From Lanius collurio (lineage: Eukaryota > Chordata > Aves > Passeriformes > Laniidae), in contig JACBWW010000007.1 in assembly GCA_020086605.1 (NCBI GenBank), forward strand, positions 23,396,956-23,460,955: a stretch of 64,000 nt of DNA. Direction: 5' to 3'. Below, piece by piece: positions 1 to 12,517 of this stretch. Within the stretch, counting starts at the first letter, position 1; each line of letters starts with the position of its first letter. The notes beneath the pieces were generated by a model that searched no databases, was not told the DNA's origin, and saw only the letters and a program-made list of their open reading frames with translations. Position numbers and translations under genes: made by a program.

Positions 1-1869
1 CAATTCATGGACCCACTGAGAATGAGATTCACCATCTGGTGCTGCCCCACATCTTGCAGCCCCTACTCTCACCCCCCCAGTGGCGCTGCCCAGCTCTTGG
101 TTCCCCACCTCAGCAATGGGACACAAGGTAAAGGGAAGGGGAAGGGAATGTGTCGGCAGGGGGTGTTGCTTTTCTGCAGGCTGCGTGTAAGTGGCTCTAG
201 CCGGAGGGTGCTTTATTCAGCATGGCATCACTGGAGCAGGAGATGATCTTGTTTCCTTTGGTTAGGATTTAACAGCTGTGACAAGGAGTGATTGGTTCAA
301 GTCATGTCTTCACATGATGTGAGACATGGATGTTTCATGTATGTTGACTGTACTCTAACAAAGGACTGTCCTGTCTCATGTTAATTCCAATGGGATGATG
401 TGATTTATGGCACCATTGAAAAACACAGTATAGCTCTAAACCGAAGGCACCAGCCTTTTCCTTTTATTTTCCTATGCAATAGGGGGATGCTAAAAATGAG
501 AAGGAAGAAACTGTGGTTGCTAATTATTCTAATTATGTTCTAGTATTTACATATGGCAGGAGCCTGTTCTGCTGAAGAAGGAGCTTGAAAAGTCAAGAAG
601 GACATGTATAAAGAAATTGTGATATGGTATAAGCCAGTGTTACACACAGTCAGCACAGTGTCAGTGTAACTGCAGTCTGACTTGGTGCAGGTATTATCAA
701 ATTGTGTTTTAAAGATTAGTGGGGTTGCTTTGAAGATATTACTGAAGCACTCCTCCACTTCAAGACAAATTACACTGGTATGATGTACACTCAGAAAAAA
801 CAATGGTCCCAATGCAAAGTAATCTCAACTTTCATTCAGGTGTGGTATTCACAACTACATTTTTTTAAATGTAGGAGACAGACAACTACCAAAGAGTGGC
901 AAATTTTTAAAAAGTTAAGTTCTTCCAAAAGAGTGTGAAACAGTGGGGGTGAGCAGACAAGCAGCACCCTAGCAGAGCTAAAGCATTTTTCTGCACTTGT
1001 GACAGCATAATTTTCCTTTTGTCACAAATTGTTGTAGCCTTCCAGCCAAAATTATTGGAATTTTTTCCATTGTGCATGAAACATTTTTACACAATAATTC
1101 CATCTATTCTTAGCAAGATGTTCTTTAGTGTGAATTCTATCTATTGTTAGAAAGTGTTATTGAGAAAATATGATTCTAATCTTGTGACTTTTTGCCTCGA
1201 TATCAAGAGAGTTACTGCCAAATATGCAATCATATCTTTTGTTAATAAAAACAAGTTACAGGATCTATTAACAGAGTGGCAATAAATAATGATGTTGCTA
1301 GGGGGGAGGATTAGATGTCATTTTACTTCTAGTAAAATGGTACTCCCAAAGGGTCATGATATTAGGAAAATTAGCTGATGTTAACCTAGTTCATCTACAG
1401 ACTCTCTCGTAGAAAAAAAAAATGTGTTGGAATAACCACTGTGGAAAAGAAAATGCCATTTATAAGTTTTTCTAGCCAAAAGAAAAAAATTCTATTATTT
1501 CAGCATTAAAGTATACCACTGACCTCTGCTTCAAGGAATATCTTTTGTACAGTCCAGTTCTGTCACTTTGTCATAATGTTGACAATCACAGCAAAGAAAG
1601 AAACCACAGTCAGGAAACTCACAACAGAGAAGAGAAGAGACCAACACTTGATGGAGTCATTGCTCATTGTCTAGATTTTCCTTTATTCTCCCAGCAGAAT
1701 ATAGGACATCCTAAACATGCTGACCAAAAGTTCAGCAGAGCTAGTGGTTATAGAGAAGTGCATACTAATAACGTATGTCAGGTAGATGGCAACAGGAAGA
1801 TCCAAAGGACTACCATGGCTATCATGCATACAATTATAATGTTCTGAAGAGTATTGTAAATTAATGCTT

Positions 1870-1906
1870 ATTTTTCTTTCTTTCTTTTTCCCTTCCCCCC
1901 CCCCTC
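1870..1906. repeat. Pyrimidine tract ending in a C10 run
   Basis: An almost pure C/T tract of tttc-like units runs into ten consecutive C (1895-1904). It is a simple repeat, prone to length errors in assembly. No gene context. Confidence 0.85.
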
Positions 1907-2521
1907 TGTGTGGCCTCTCTATTGTCTTACTGCTGTAAGGTGTTTTGAACCATGGTAGTTTGCCCCAGCCAAACTATCTGCAGTTATGCCTATTGGAGCC
2001 CTCAGAGAGAGACCAGGCTGGAATTACCCTCACCAGCTTCACCTGTCCATCCACCTTCAGGTGTAGCAGATCAGCTCCTGGAGGGTTTTTAAGCCCAGTC
2101 AGAAGGCTCAGTGAGGGAGAGAGGTGGGGTGGGTTTGTGTGTGCTCCTTGCTTTTTGCTGTCTGGTTGTTTGGATTTCCTGGACTAACTTGGCTGCTGAT
2201 TATTGGATGGGTTCTGTTGCTGCCATCATCTTGACTCTGCTTGCCTGGATTTGGAGCCCACCTGTTAGAGCCCTTTGGAATTTATCAAGGACTAAAAGGT
2301 AAACTGTGCTAAATTGAAAAATTATTGGGAAAGGATAAGCTGAAAGGCTAAATATGAAGGCAGCAAGGAATAGATAAAGAGGACTGCTGCACTGGATTAG
2401 GAACTGATCTTATTATCTGAAAAGTGTGTGTGGAGCTCTTGGGCAAAGTAAAGGGACCAATCAAGCAAGGTGTAATTGTATGCACAGTAGTTACAAAATG
2501 TCTATGTGTGGTATTATGGAT

Positions 2522-2720
2522 AAGTAGGCAAAATGTAGAAGTACTGTGTTAGGTAGAAATGCTGTATTAAGTAAGTAAAATGTGTATGTACTGTAGTAGG
2601 TAAAAATAGAGTAAGATATACAAGTAAGTGAACTGTGTAGGTTATGTATAAGTTGGTCGACTATATAAGTAACCTAAATACACAAAAGAGGTGATAAGTA
2701 GGTATTAAGTAAAAATTGGA
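2522..2720 (+). repeat. Degenerate tandem repeat (minisatellite), unit about 45-53 bp
   Basis: Units begin with aagta at 2522, 2569, 2622, 2667 and 2696. The first two (47 and 53 bp) align well: both read aagta, then g/aaaatgt, then gtactgt, then taggta, then aaat. The third (45 bp) is more diverged and the last two are shortened. This pattern fits an old tandem duplication that has decayed. The GTAAGT motif recurs as a consequence and should not be read as a set of splice donors. Confidence 0.6.
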
Positions 2721-4504
2721 AGATGTGTGAGTTCCTGCATGATCCCCAAAGAGGTGATGCATATTTTAGAGAGTTTTAAAGCTTCTGTGTAATCATAATG
2801 ATTTGTTGTACAGAAGTGCTGAGTTTCTGCATTTTACCAGATTTGATAATGAAATTAAAATAGTATAATCTATAATCTTCAATTCAGGCATAGATTAAAA
2901 TTATATTTTACCAGACTTAAGGCACATCATAACTACTGTTCCATTTTGAGCTTTTTATGATTTGGTTTGGTTTTTGTGTTGATTTGATTCCATTAAACAT
3001 TTAATGGCCTACAGATTTGTTTTTTCCCCAGTTGTGTCAGTTATTGGCAGAAGTGGTTTCTGAGACCTACAAGCCAAGGGATCATTTAGGAGGCATCTTT
3101 AGTCCAGCCAGGCCTGGAAGCTGGGTATGGCAGCCTCCCTTCCATCATTCCATTGGATGTCTGCAGGATGCTGGCAGTGGTTAAAAGGAAAAAGAAGCAG
3201 TCCCTCAACTTTCCCCAATGGAAATTTCCCTCTGGCAATCTCAGTGTCAGCATTTGTGAAGGAAGCACATGCAGACCTGCAGTCTGTTGTCAGTGGCATT
3301 GCGCAGTGCCATGCCGGTCATACAGGAAAGTCTCTTCAGCTGCATACTCAGTGTCCTTTTAAACCTTTCAACTTTAATTTTTGTAGAGCTTTGCATTTTT
3401 CCCTTCTGCATCCCAAAAACTGGAATTGTTTAGTGCGTGAGGCAAGACACTGTGAAAAGAGAAAATCTAGTGATTAAATCAGCTGCTTCCTCTCCCAGAG
3501 AACTGGATTGCAACCCTCTCTGTCACAAAATTCTTAATTCTTTGTGGTGATGGACACATTTATAACAGATATATGACAAGAGTCATTTATATCACATAAA
3601 ACCAAAAGCTAGTATCTTTATTATCTGCTTAGGCAATTCATAGTGTATAACTCAGTTAAAAAAATCCAGAGATTCCAAAGCAAGAGTAGAGTCAATATAG
3701 AGGAAAATACATTGACTTTGCTAGAGGAGCATGGAAAGTAAGTTCTTTCTGTTTGGAGTTAGACAAAATCTTCAGAGCAATATTTGTATGACACAAAGAG
3801 TAACAGCACAGATCTCTCCAGCATCAAACTGTTCAGAGGGTGGGACCTTGACATAAGGATTTTTCTGTGCTAATGAGACATTGGATCAAGTAATGAATAA
3901 AAAAAATAGATTTTTAACCTTGTGCCAGATTGCTGTGTTTAGTGACAGAAGCTCATTGCTGGACACTGGTCTTAATTCAATATTGTGAGCTCAGCAGATG
4001 CTCTTCTTAGGTGATAGTATTGCTATACCAACTATAGAAATAGGGTTTTTATGATACTAGGCATTACAGAAACTTGCTGCTTTTCCTACAGTAAAGGTAA
4101 AATAAAGAAAAAGAGCCTTTATTTTATGAAGTTACTTTCAAAGGGCTGAGAAATCTTAGATTTTGAAAGCTAATTACATGTTTTTAAACACTGGGAAAAA
4201 AAATCTAAGTAGCATATATGACCATTTAAACTTTGCTTAATATTACATGTGATCCAGTGAAGATATTAATGCACTTATATTTAAAATACAGTATTGGGGG
4301 TGTCACTTTAAACATTAATGTGAATTTGACGAGAACTTGAGGATATCTGAAATTTAAAGGCTCTAAGAGCACGATGAAGTGTGCCTAGGTAATTTGTCTA
4401 AGTAGTTTTGGTGAGGAGCTACTCACTAGGGGATGATTTAGGACAAAAATCACAAAGGACAATCATACAACTAATTTTGGTTTTTTTTCTGGTTTTAACC
4501 TTTG

Positions 4505-4558
4505 GTCAAAGGTTGGACTTGATGATGGTCTTTTCCAACATTAATGATTCTGTCAAAT
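4505..4558 (+). mobile_element. CR1 LINE 3' tail fragment, sense orientation
   Basis: The stretch holds ggttggacttgatgatggtc followed by ttttccaacattaatgattc. This is the hallmark 3' end of avian CR1 elements (gg-ttgga-cttgatgat, then ttccaac, then atgattct). Only the last 50 or so bases can be recognised. The preceding 4408-4505 may belong to the same insertion but is too diverged to assign. Confidence 0.7.
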
Positions 4559-5344
4559 TAAAAATATTGGAAATTCTTTGCACATATAGCCTGCATCTAG
4601 CAATGCTCTGTTACATCACTATAAAATATCAACTTGATATCTGTGAGAAATCTGTTGGCTTAAAAGAAAAATATACATCCAAATGGGTTGGCAATGCGGT
4701 ACAGAATAAATTAAAATTATAACAACAAGCTAAAAAAAAAACCAAACACAAAAACTCCCTGAAAAAATATTGATGGTTGCTATGTAAGAGGAGCTTTCTG
4801 GTAATGAATGATCTGGGCATGCTGGGGAGTTCTGTAAGGAATAGCCTTTGAAGGTTCTGATACTCAGCACTTCTGTGCATATCCACAACACATGAAAAAT
4901 GGACTGAAGGCCAAAATAAACCATAAAATTGCATTTTTGCCTTCATTTCAGATAGTCCCCACTTGTCAGTCCTATTATCCAACCCTGTTCTCTAATTTGT
5001 TGGTCAGCCATCATGGTGAATGATCACATCAGTCCAATTTGCAAAGAAATTAAGATGAGATTGCTTCCTCCATAAGGCTGGGAATATCACAAAACTATAT
5101 TACAGTGAGGATGGATGGGAGAGACGATGCATCTCCACGAAGAGGACAGAAAATCATCACAGTTTCCTTTAGTACAACAAATAGGAGGCATCAAACTGGT
5201 AACAGCACAAAGGTTCAAAAGATAACAGTTCTCCAAGGGTATAGATAAAGGTCTCTGCCATGTGTGTTATGGATGCTAAAACAATTTGATAAATTTAATA
5301 AAGAAAATCCCTTAGAAACTGTTGAATACAGGGGTAATGGCTCT

Positions 5345-5512
5345 GGGCAAGAACATCCTGAGCTAAAATTCACGAAATATTGGGAGACAGTTCTTGAAAA
5401 ATTTCACTGTAAGTCTGATTTGTTCTTAAACTCCTCTCGGCAACTGGGAGTAGCCACTGTTAGAAACACAGTATTGGGCTGGATGGACTTTGATTTGACT
5501 TGCTAAAATCAT
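5345..5512 (+). mobile_element. Old CR1-like LINE 3' end fragment, sense orientation
   Basis: The core reads gtagccactgttagaaacac and then gggctggatggactttgatt. This matches the 3' region of an old amniote CR1 group, in which gccactgttggaaacaggat is followed by actgggctagatggaccttt. Divergence is high, so the copy is probably old. The left boundary is uncertain; an open frame from 5264 runs into it but is not a gene. Confidence 0.6.
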
Positions 5513-8500
5513 CCTCATGTTTCAGAGGTATTATACATGTGTGTATACACACTTGTGTTTCCAGTATCCAAATCACAACACACATTGCCAATGACACTTG
5601 TCTTGCTGAACTGGAATGTGTACTTACTGAAACATATGGGAGCTGGCATGTTTCTTTTAGATGGGAAAAGAAAAGGGTGTTGCTGGGGGGTTGTTTTGTG
5701 TTGCTCTTTTCTCCTAAGAGTATGCAATGCCACAGATGTCTTTTGATGAAAATGAAAAATGAACTGTAATAATGTGCTTATGTAAAACAAAACTGGACAT
5801 ATTCTGCACAGCAAACATCTTGAGTTGGAATAAATGTCTCTCTGGTGATGTCAGTGTGAGAACAAGCACTCCAGTGTTGTTGAAGTAATTGGGAGTTGCT
5901 GAGCGAATGTGCTAGGGAATCCTGCATATAAAGCCTATATATGGTAATTTATCTAGAATGTTCTCTATTTCTGTTTTGCAAAAGCTTTATGCAGGACAGT
6001 GACTACATTTACTGTCTTTCAGACTGACACGAGACACACACCAGTCTTCAGGCCATCCCCAAGGGGTGCGCAGCATCAGCAGTAGAGAAGGGGTCTGCTT
6101 GCTGTGGGGTGGCACAGCACCATGCTGGCTCCAAGGTCAGGAGACAAAAAAAACATCTCCTTTTGGAAATAGAGTGAAGAGGGCTGTGGTCACTGAGTGT
6201 ATAAAATGCTGGCATGAGAGGCTTCTTTGTTAAATCTGACAGGACAAATAACTCTCCCTTATTTTAAATATAAAGTGAAATGAAATTCTGGGAAATAACC
6301 TTTTTTTGTTTCAAGTTTAATCTAACTACCATTTGAAAACAAAATCAAGTTAACTTCAAGTTTTTGTAGAGAAGTTGCTTCTAGCAACTTGTGATTATAC
6401 AATTAACAAAGAATTGTCATTGCAGTCACTGAAGTTAGTATACAGTACAATAAGCCTTAAACTGTAATCTCAGTTAGTTGAAATATCTTTTTCTATGCTG
6501 GAGTTCACAGTGATCTCTGCTAACATCTCCACAGTACCCACCATCTTGTCCTCCAGCCTTCTGCGTCCTCTAGTGCAGCTCCACCCTCTCTTCCACCATC
6601 CCTTTTTATTTTGGGCACATGACAAGTCTGAGCTCAGACTTAATCTGTTCCTTCACATTATTTTTAAAATAAAAATTAATAGCAGCATGATTAATGAAGC
6701 AAAACAAATAATAATGTGCCAGTATATAATCATATTGCAAATGGTTTGAACCATTAAAGTGTTCCAGGTCCCCTGTGGCCAATTACAAAGACCTGGATGG
6801 AGGAGGAAAAAACAATTGCATTCTGCCAGGAGAAGCTGTTAAATTCCTATGAGTGAATGTGGTCCTGACTTAATTACCACTTCCAAGAGACTATTTATAG
6901 TTGTCTGGGAAAGCACTTAAGTGAAATAGGCTTAAGTTTGCAAATAAAATAAGTGCGTGAGTATTCAGGGTTAAGATGGAGTTGAGAGAGAGGCACTGTG
7001 GGGTTACTACCCCCTACCCTCTCACCCCGTGGTGGAATGCTGGAGCAGGAGTTTTATATTGACTAAACGAGCTTGACAACTCAGCAGATCTCTACAGAGA
7101 ATTTTAAAAAATCTGAAATTTAAAATATTGTGCAACTTATACACAGCAGCTCATGATGAGCTTCAGATTTGAATGTTGGCTGGGACAGAATGTACCACAG
7201 GAAGGCACAAGAAAAATTTCTTGTGTGTATATGAGAAAAAAAAATTAACAATTTTACTTAGCTATAAGCATCTGAAATGTTTCAATAGATAAAATGGAGA
7301 ACCTAGGCATTTAAATAGTTTGCAGGAAGAGGTGTAGCATAAAGAATGGGATTTGTCATGGGGAACATGGTCAGTGGCATTTCCTGAGGACAGTACTTAT
7401 GATGTTTGAAGAAAATACTACTCACAGCTGATAAATAAGTCAAGTGAAATGTTATATTAGGAATGATAAAGAGAAGTTCACATTGTCTTTATTCCAGGCC
7501 TTTGAGAGACAAATGAGTAGGTGCCGTGACAGAGAGGATTTAAAAGGGAGATGCAAGCTGAATGTTAGCAGGCCTGCACACTTATGGAATTGATCTATAT
7601 TTAAATCTATTGCTACAGTTGTTTAATATCTAACTTCTGTACATTTAATAAATTCTGTTTGTAGCTAATATAGTCTTCTTAAGCTGTGAAGCCTAGATGG
7701 GTATCATATCTTACTATTTCTACAAAATTTGGTTTAGTTAAAATTTGCTCTTCAATAATTTGTCCTGTACATTGTGTATTAAATTAAAGTCACCCCGAGA
7801 TAGTCATAAAAAAAGAATTTTGGTATGCCACAGAATTTCAAATATGCATTATAAAAGCATATTGTATACATATTTCAGTGGTTTATGGGCATAACGATAG
7901 AAGGAAAGAATAGTCATGTATATATTTCATTGCAGTGAGTATTTAAGCATTTGAATGGCATTTTTTCAAAGGCAAACCACAGCCTTAATGCTTGAAGTAA
8001 AGAACAAAAACTGTAAGGGAGTATTTTCTTAATGTGTCCAGATGTGCTGTCCTCTGTCATCTACCTCATGTGTCATCTACACACACTGTGCACTATGGCA
8101 ATGCAACTCTCTTATTTCCTTCCAGGTAGTGAAGCACCGAACAAAAACTTGTTATTATTTATTTCTTTAGCTGGATGTGGACTACTGACCCAAAGACTGT
8201 AACTACAGACTTTCCATACTCCATTTAAGTAAAATTACTATGAAGAAAAGAAGCAGGGGAAAAATAGTAAAGATTACAAATGGCTCATAGGATGAGTTGT
8301 TGCTGCAGAATAAATGCTTCCAGATAACACACTCTAGTTAGTGAAGTCTTTTAGTAATACTTCATGTTAGATTCAGATTTACCCTCTGTGTCTGGAATTT
8401 TCACTTTATTTCCCAAGTGGAAATACCCTTCCTCACAAAAAGTGTGAGACCTGCTCAATGTATGGAGGGAAAGACCTGCTTCCTTTATGTGTACACAGAC

Positions 8501-10682
8501 ACAGCTCCTTGCTGTGTAACCCATACTCGAAAGCCCTCAGGGATTTTACATTCCTATTTTCTTTCCTGGCACCCTTCACACTTACAGCTGAGCCAGAGAA
8601 TGATCATCCACAGTTCCTCTATTCCTGGAGCCCTGATCTTGGCTGCTGGCAGCAAGTGAGAGTTGAGAGTTTGCTACTTTTTGGTTCCTCTGGATGACTG
8701 CTGATCCCACTTCCTACTACACACCCTGTCATCTATTACACCATCCCCAAACCCTATATAATCCCCGGGGACTGGTTCTTGTCCAGTTCCCCTAACATCT
8801 CAATCAGTACGCCTCAGGAAGGGACAGTCTCCCAGCTTGTTCCTCATACTTAAACCCAAGTATCAAACTTCTGCTTTGCCCAGCAATCTTCTGAAAGGAC
8901 TTCAGACACCACGGCAGCTGGAGGCTGCAAAAGCAGGGCAGCCACTCTGATTTCCACCATGCTGGAGGATGCTTAAATCTCTGTAAAGCAGCCCAAGGAG
9001 AGCCTGCACCTGAGACAGATTTCTCAGCAGTGAAGCCATTCAAGCGGCTAATACATTGTCATAGTGTGCAGATTTGTTTGCTCTGGAGAGATGGGCCTCA
9101 TGCCATATCTTTCTGTGTATTTGTATACAGGCGTATCTGTGTACATATTTCTATGTCCTCTCTAATATCTTTGCATTTATATTTTTGCATACCTGTGTAT
9201 GTGTGAGGAACAGAAATGACCTAAAGGAACAGAGCTAGTGAGAAATTATGTCCCTGTCTCTTATGGTTTTGTCAGATCTGGGAAGAACAGCAAGCCCCAG
9301 CTTGCAGGATGAGTGTGATAGATAGCCATAAGGTCAATGATAATGAAGGAGACTTTGCTCTGCTGTTTCAGATGATACCTGTGATCAGAGAAAAGTGACA
9401 ATTTTTAGTTAGGTGTCAAGACAGGTACAAAAGTCCCACAGAGGTTGGAATATCTGGGAAATGAGAAATAAATTGCAAATAAGTGTACACAATTAGAAGA
9501 TGGGGATGGAGTTATTATACACAATGAGATACCAGTTCTGATGCGCTGCCATTTTCCAGTAATTGTGAGAAAGAAGTGGAGTGCCAAAATGAGGTTGGGA
9601 TTTTTATTCAGAATTAATGACTTTTGCTGTGGACAGCAAGAAAACAAGAACTAGTTATCTACAACCTACAGTGGGAAATGTTACCTACATTTTCTGTGGA
9701 AAATGTTAAGATATCAATCAAGACATGCGTATAAGAGCATATATAACAGAGATGTGTAGGTAGAACCTGTGATTTACAAACACTGAAGATGGCAAGGAAG
9801 GGCACATGAAGAAAACCTGCTTATGTAATTTTGAGTTAATGGGTATAGGTGTGCCTAAGGAATGAGTGAATGTGTGAGCAATGTTTGTGGGTGGAAAAAA
9901 GTGGAAGGAAAGGAAAAGAGGTGTGGAATGAAGGTGTGTGAAATAAATGAGAACTTAGATGTGTATTATGTATATATAGAGAAGACATAAAGTGAGACAA
10001 GGGACTGATGTAAATTTATGTAGCTATTGCTTTATATGAAATATGATTTATTGCCCTTTATGCAGATTGATTGCAAGCATTTAATTTCCTGTGGTGGACT
10101 TTTATGTATTTTAAGTCAAAATCTTCCATGTTATTACATGTTCCATACTATGCAGGTCATCGTTCTTTGGCAGTGTTCCTTTCTGCAACCCAAAGCAAAG
10201 ATACGCTGTGTTGCACCAGGTTCTCTGTCCCTCTTTTTCCTTTTACCCTCTGAATGTAGGACAGACATTAAAGAGGTAGGAAAATAAAAGGGAGGGAGCA
10301 GCCACGCAGGCCTGGGAGGGTTTCATTGGACAGCACAAAATGCATTACAAATTAGTATTTTGGCATGAAAACTACAGTGACCTTTACAAGTTTTTCTCTT
10401 CTTGACTTTTAATGTTGCTCAAAAATAATCCTTGGCTCCTGAATGCTTGTTCATTTCCTCACAAGGAATGGGCAGAAGGATGAGGTAACATCCGAGGAAG
10501 GGTGCTGTTCTGGCCTGGAAAATAATTGAGAGTTCCTGCCTAGCACCTTGGCATGGTTGTGCTGCAGACAGAGGGAGTTTCAATTCTGGTGAGGCAAGTG
10601 CTAGCCCTGTCATATCTTACTGGTTCCCTTAGGCAGCCCTGTGCACAGTTGGCTGTACTCTTGGAATCAGGTTTTTCAACAC

Positions 10683-10688
10683 TTTTAT
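10683..10688 (-). promoter_or_regulatory. AATAAA on the minus strand, possible poly(A) signal
   Basis: The + strand reads tttatt here, so the minus strand reads aataaa. It lies about 780 bp downstream of the stop codon of the minus-strand candidate at 11466-11780. In AT-rich DNA this hexamer is common by chance. It is listed only because it would serve that candidate. Confidence 0.15.
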
Positions 10689-11465
10689 TCATGAGTGTTT
10701 AAGAAACTTCAGCTCCTAACTGAAATGAATGATTTTTCTAGATATAGGCAGCCTAAAAATTAGACCTGAAGTCTAGGATAATTTTAAATCTAAGGTTTTT
10801 TTAGGGCGTGTCCTCATATTTAGCCTGAAAACTTTGCCCAGGTGGCATCTTGCTCAAGATTTAGGAAGATGCAACCTGTCAGTTGCAGAAGCAGCTAAAA
10901 TGTACCTTAAAATCTTGGATGTGTGCTTTACATAGTAGCAATATATGCATCTTCAACAGCTTTTATAATGAATCCATAAGATCCAGGACACATTGGATAT
11001 ACAGATCATGTTTTACATGGAACATGTGCATCATAATTCTGCCTGAGAAACTGCAGCCCAGCCAAGTCCTTTTCTGGCTCTAACCTGTAGCAATTTGCCA
11101 AAGTTAAGACAAGAATTTAGTTGAAGGGCTATGACCTGAAGGAAATGTTCCACACTCAATCCTGCCAGTTTCCCTTTTGCTCGCTGCTGTGCTGAGCTCC
11201 CTAACTCCTTTTTTCTGTCTCCATGGTCAGTCCCACACTGTTTCTGCAACTTCCATCTACAGGTTTTTCACTGAAGCTTGATCTTCTTTGGGACTCTGAG
11301 GAGTGATGAGGAAGAACCAGCCCATGTTGGAGGGCAGTGGTGCACATATCCTCAGCAGGGCTCATTAGTCTTGGTGGATTATTATAGCAACCTGGCTGTA
11401 CTACTTCCAGGTATTACAGACTAGTCCAGTGTCTTGGAATGGTGCTGAGCTGTGCAGCTACTGTG

Positions 11466-11549
11466 CTAAGGTAATTGCTGCAAAGGCATTCGAAGCAATG
11501 AAGGGAAAGTCAAGCTGTGGTGCACAGTGGAGAGCTGTTTGAGCTTTTT
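11466..11549 (-). CDS. Candidate terminal exon of the same minus-strand frame
   Basis: On the minus strand a long pyrimidine run ending ttttttttgtttcag forms a textbook acceptor at 11550-11551. Joined in phase 0 to the exon ending at 11615, it adds 27 codons (starting KKLKQLST, ending LQQLP) and a TAG stop at 11466-11468. The implied intron is 65 bp, near the lower limit for vertebrates. Family unknown. Support is the splice signals and phase match only. Confidence 0.22.
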   Translation of the reverse strand, partial: KKLKQLSTVHHSLTFPSLLRMPLQQLP

Positions 11550-11614
11550 CTGAAACAAAAAAAATCCAATGTCCCAAAAGGTTAATATAGACATGGGCTA
11601 TTTAGAATACCTAC

Positions 11615-11780
11615 CTCTTCTAAACAAAACTTCTGAAAATCTGGGAGATGTACTTCATAGAAGCTGCAACCATCAAAAAATAGCTTGTACTGTGCCTTAA
11701 CTCTGCCCGCTTTGAAATACTCTTCAAAAAACATCTGTAGCACAGAAACAGCACCTTGCTCCTGGAGATACTGCTGAACT
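11615..11780 (-). CDS. Candidate coding exon on the minus strand, unidentified
   Basis: I do not recognise this as a known protein. On the minus strand a pyrimidine-rich acceptor (ctgtcttgtggtccctag) precedes 166 bp that stay open for 55 codons and end at GAG|GTAGGT, a good donor in phase 0. The translation looks protein-like rather than low-complexity: VQQYLQEQGAVSVLQMFFEE early, then AQYKLFFDGCSFYEVHLPDF. Splicing 65 bp further to a strong acceptor continues the frame to a stop (11466-11549). The open frame extends back to 11890 without needing that acceptor, and no upstream exon of matching phase was found. Chance open frames of 100-147 codons occur elsewhere in this window, so this may be chance or a decayed pseudogene. 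If real, its 5' end would point towards the WWC3 CpG island. Confidence 0.25.
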
Positions 11781-12517
11781 CTAGGGACCACAAGACAGCC
11801 TGACAAGTGTTTGCTGAAGCAAACTGTTGAGATGAGCTGATCCAAACATAAGCTGTTCTGCTTTTGAAGATCACATCTATTGCCTTGCATTTGCTAAATT
11901 TTACACCATTACCACACTTTTAATCTACTTCACCTTTGCCCTCAGAAGTTCCTACACTGCTTTGCATTCATCCTAAACCCACCTATTACTCTATTGCACC
12001 TCACATCTGACAGTAACCCTGGTAAGAAAACTACAGTCTACTACTGTCGAAATAACCTACAAAACATAAGTAGAAAGTCAGATCTGTTCTATTATCTATG
12101 CTGCCTCTTTCACACACCGCTCTTGGATAACCAGTGTTCGGTGGGGGCTGGGGTGGGAGAGAAAGACCTAAGAAGTCAGGAGTGGAAGTCCTCTAATTTC
12201 CTGCACTTATAACCACACTGCCGCAATTAATGTTCATAGAGATTTGACTTAAAACAGTGAATGCAAGTGAAACATAATTGGAATTGCAATATAATCCCTG
12301 GCAGGGTGTTGCCAATTTCAAGGGGCTGAGTTAAGGTTGTTTGAAAATATATTGTTAACCCCTTTCCTAGTTTCCAGAAGCTTAGCCTGCATTACCTTAA
12401 CTCTTTATATCCAGATTTTTAAAGGTTTAGCTAAAGGCAGCATTCTGCCAAGGCACAGAGTCCCACGTGCCAATTTTTAACCCTGTTCTAACCAAGTTTT
12501 GTGGAATTTAGTTCTAG

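Larger units (their letters stand above)
1..12517. other. Upstream intergenic DNA, no convincing gene
   Basis: This 12.5 kb stretch is AT-rich and holds only short open frames (about 117 codons at most) that resemble no family I know. Many are low-complexity or have strongly overlapping alternatives in other frames. It contains the pyrimidine tract, minisatellite and CR1 tails listed separately, and one minus-strand candidate gene end near its right edge. From established synteny I would expect a claudin-like gene or SHROOM2 somewhere upstream of WWC3 in amniotes, but I see no claudin signature here. A CACGTG E-box lies at 12464-12469, just before the gap; its role is unknown. Confidence 0.7.

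Noticed and set aside
3127..3477. 116-codon open frame upstream of WWC3
   Set aside because: Other frames are also open over the same bases, and the translation resembles no family. I looked for a claudin signature and did not find one.
8717..8830. TATA-like ctatataatcc followed by a short inverted repeat (actgg ... ccagt), considered as an LTR promoter
   Set aside because: No matching polyadenylation region, LTR ends or coding remnant was found nearby. One TATA-like word in AT-rich DNA is weak evidence.
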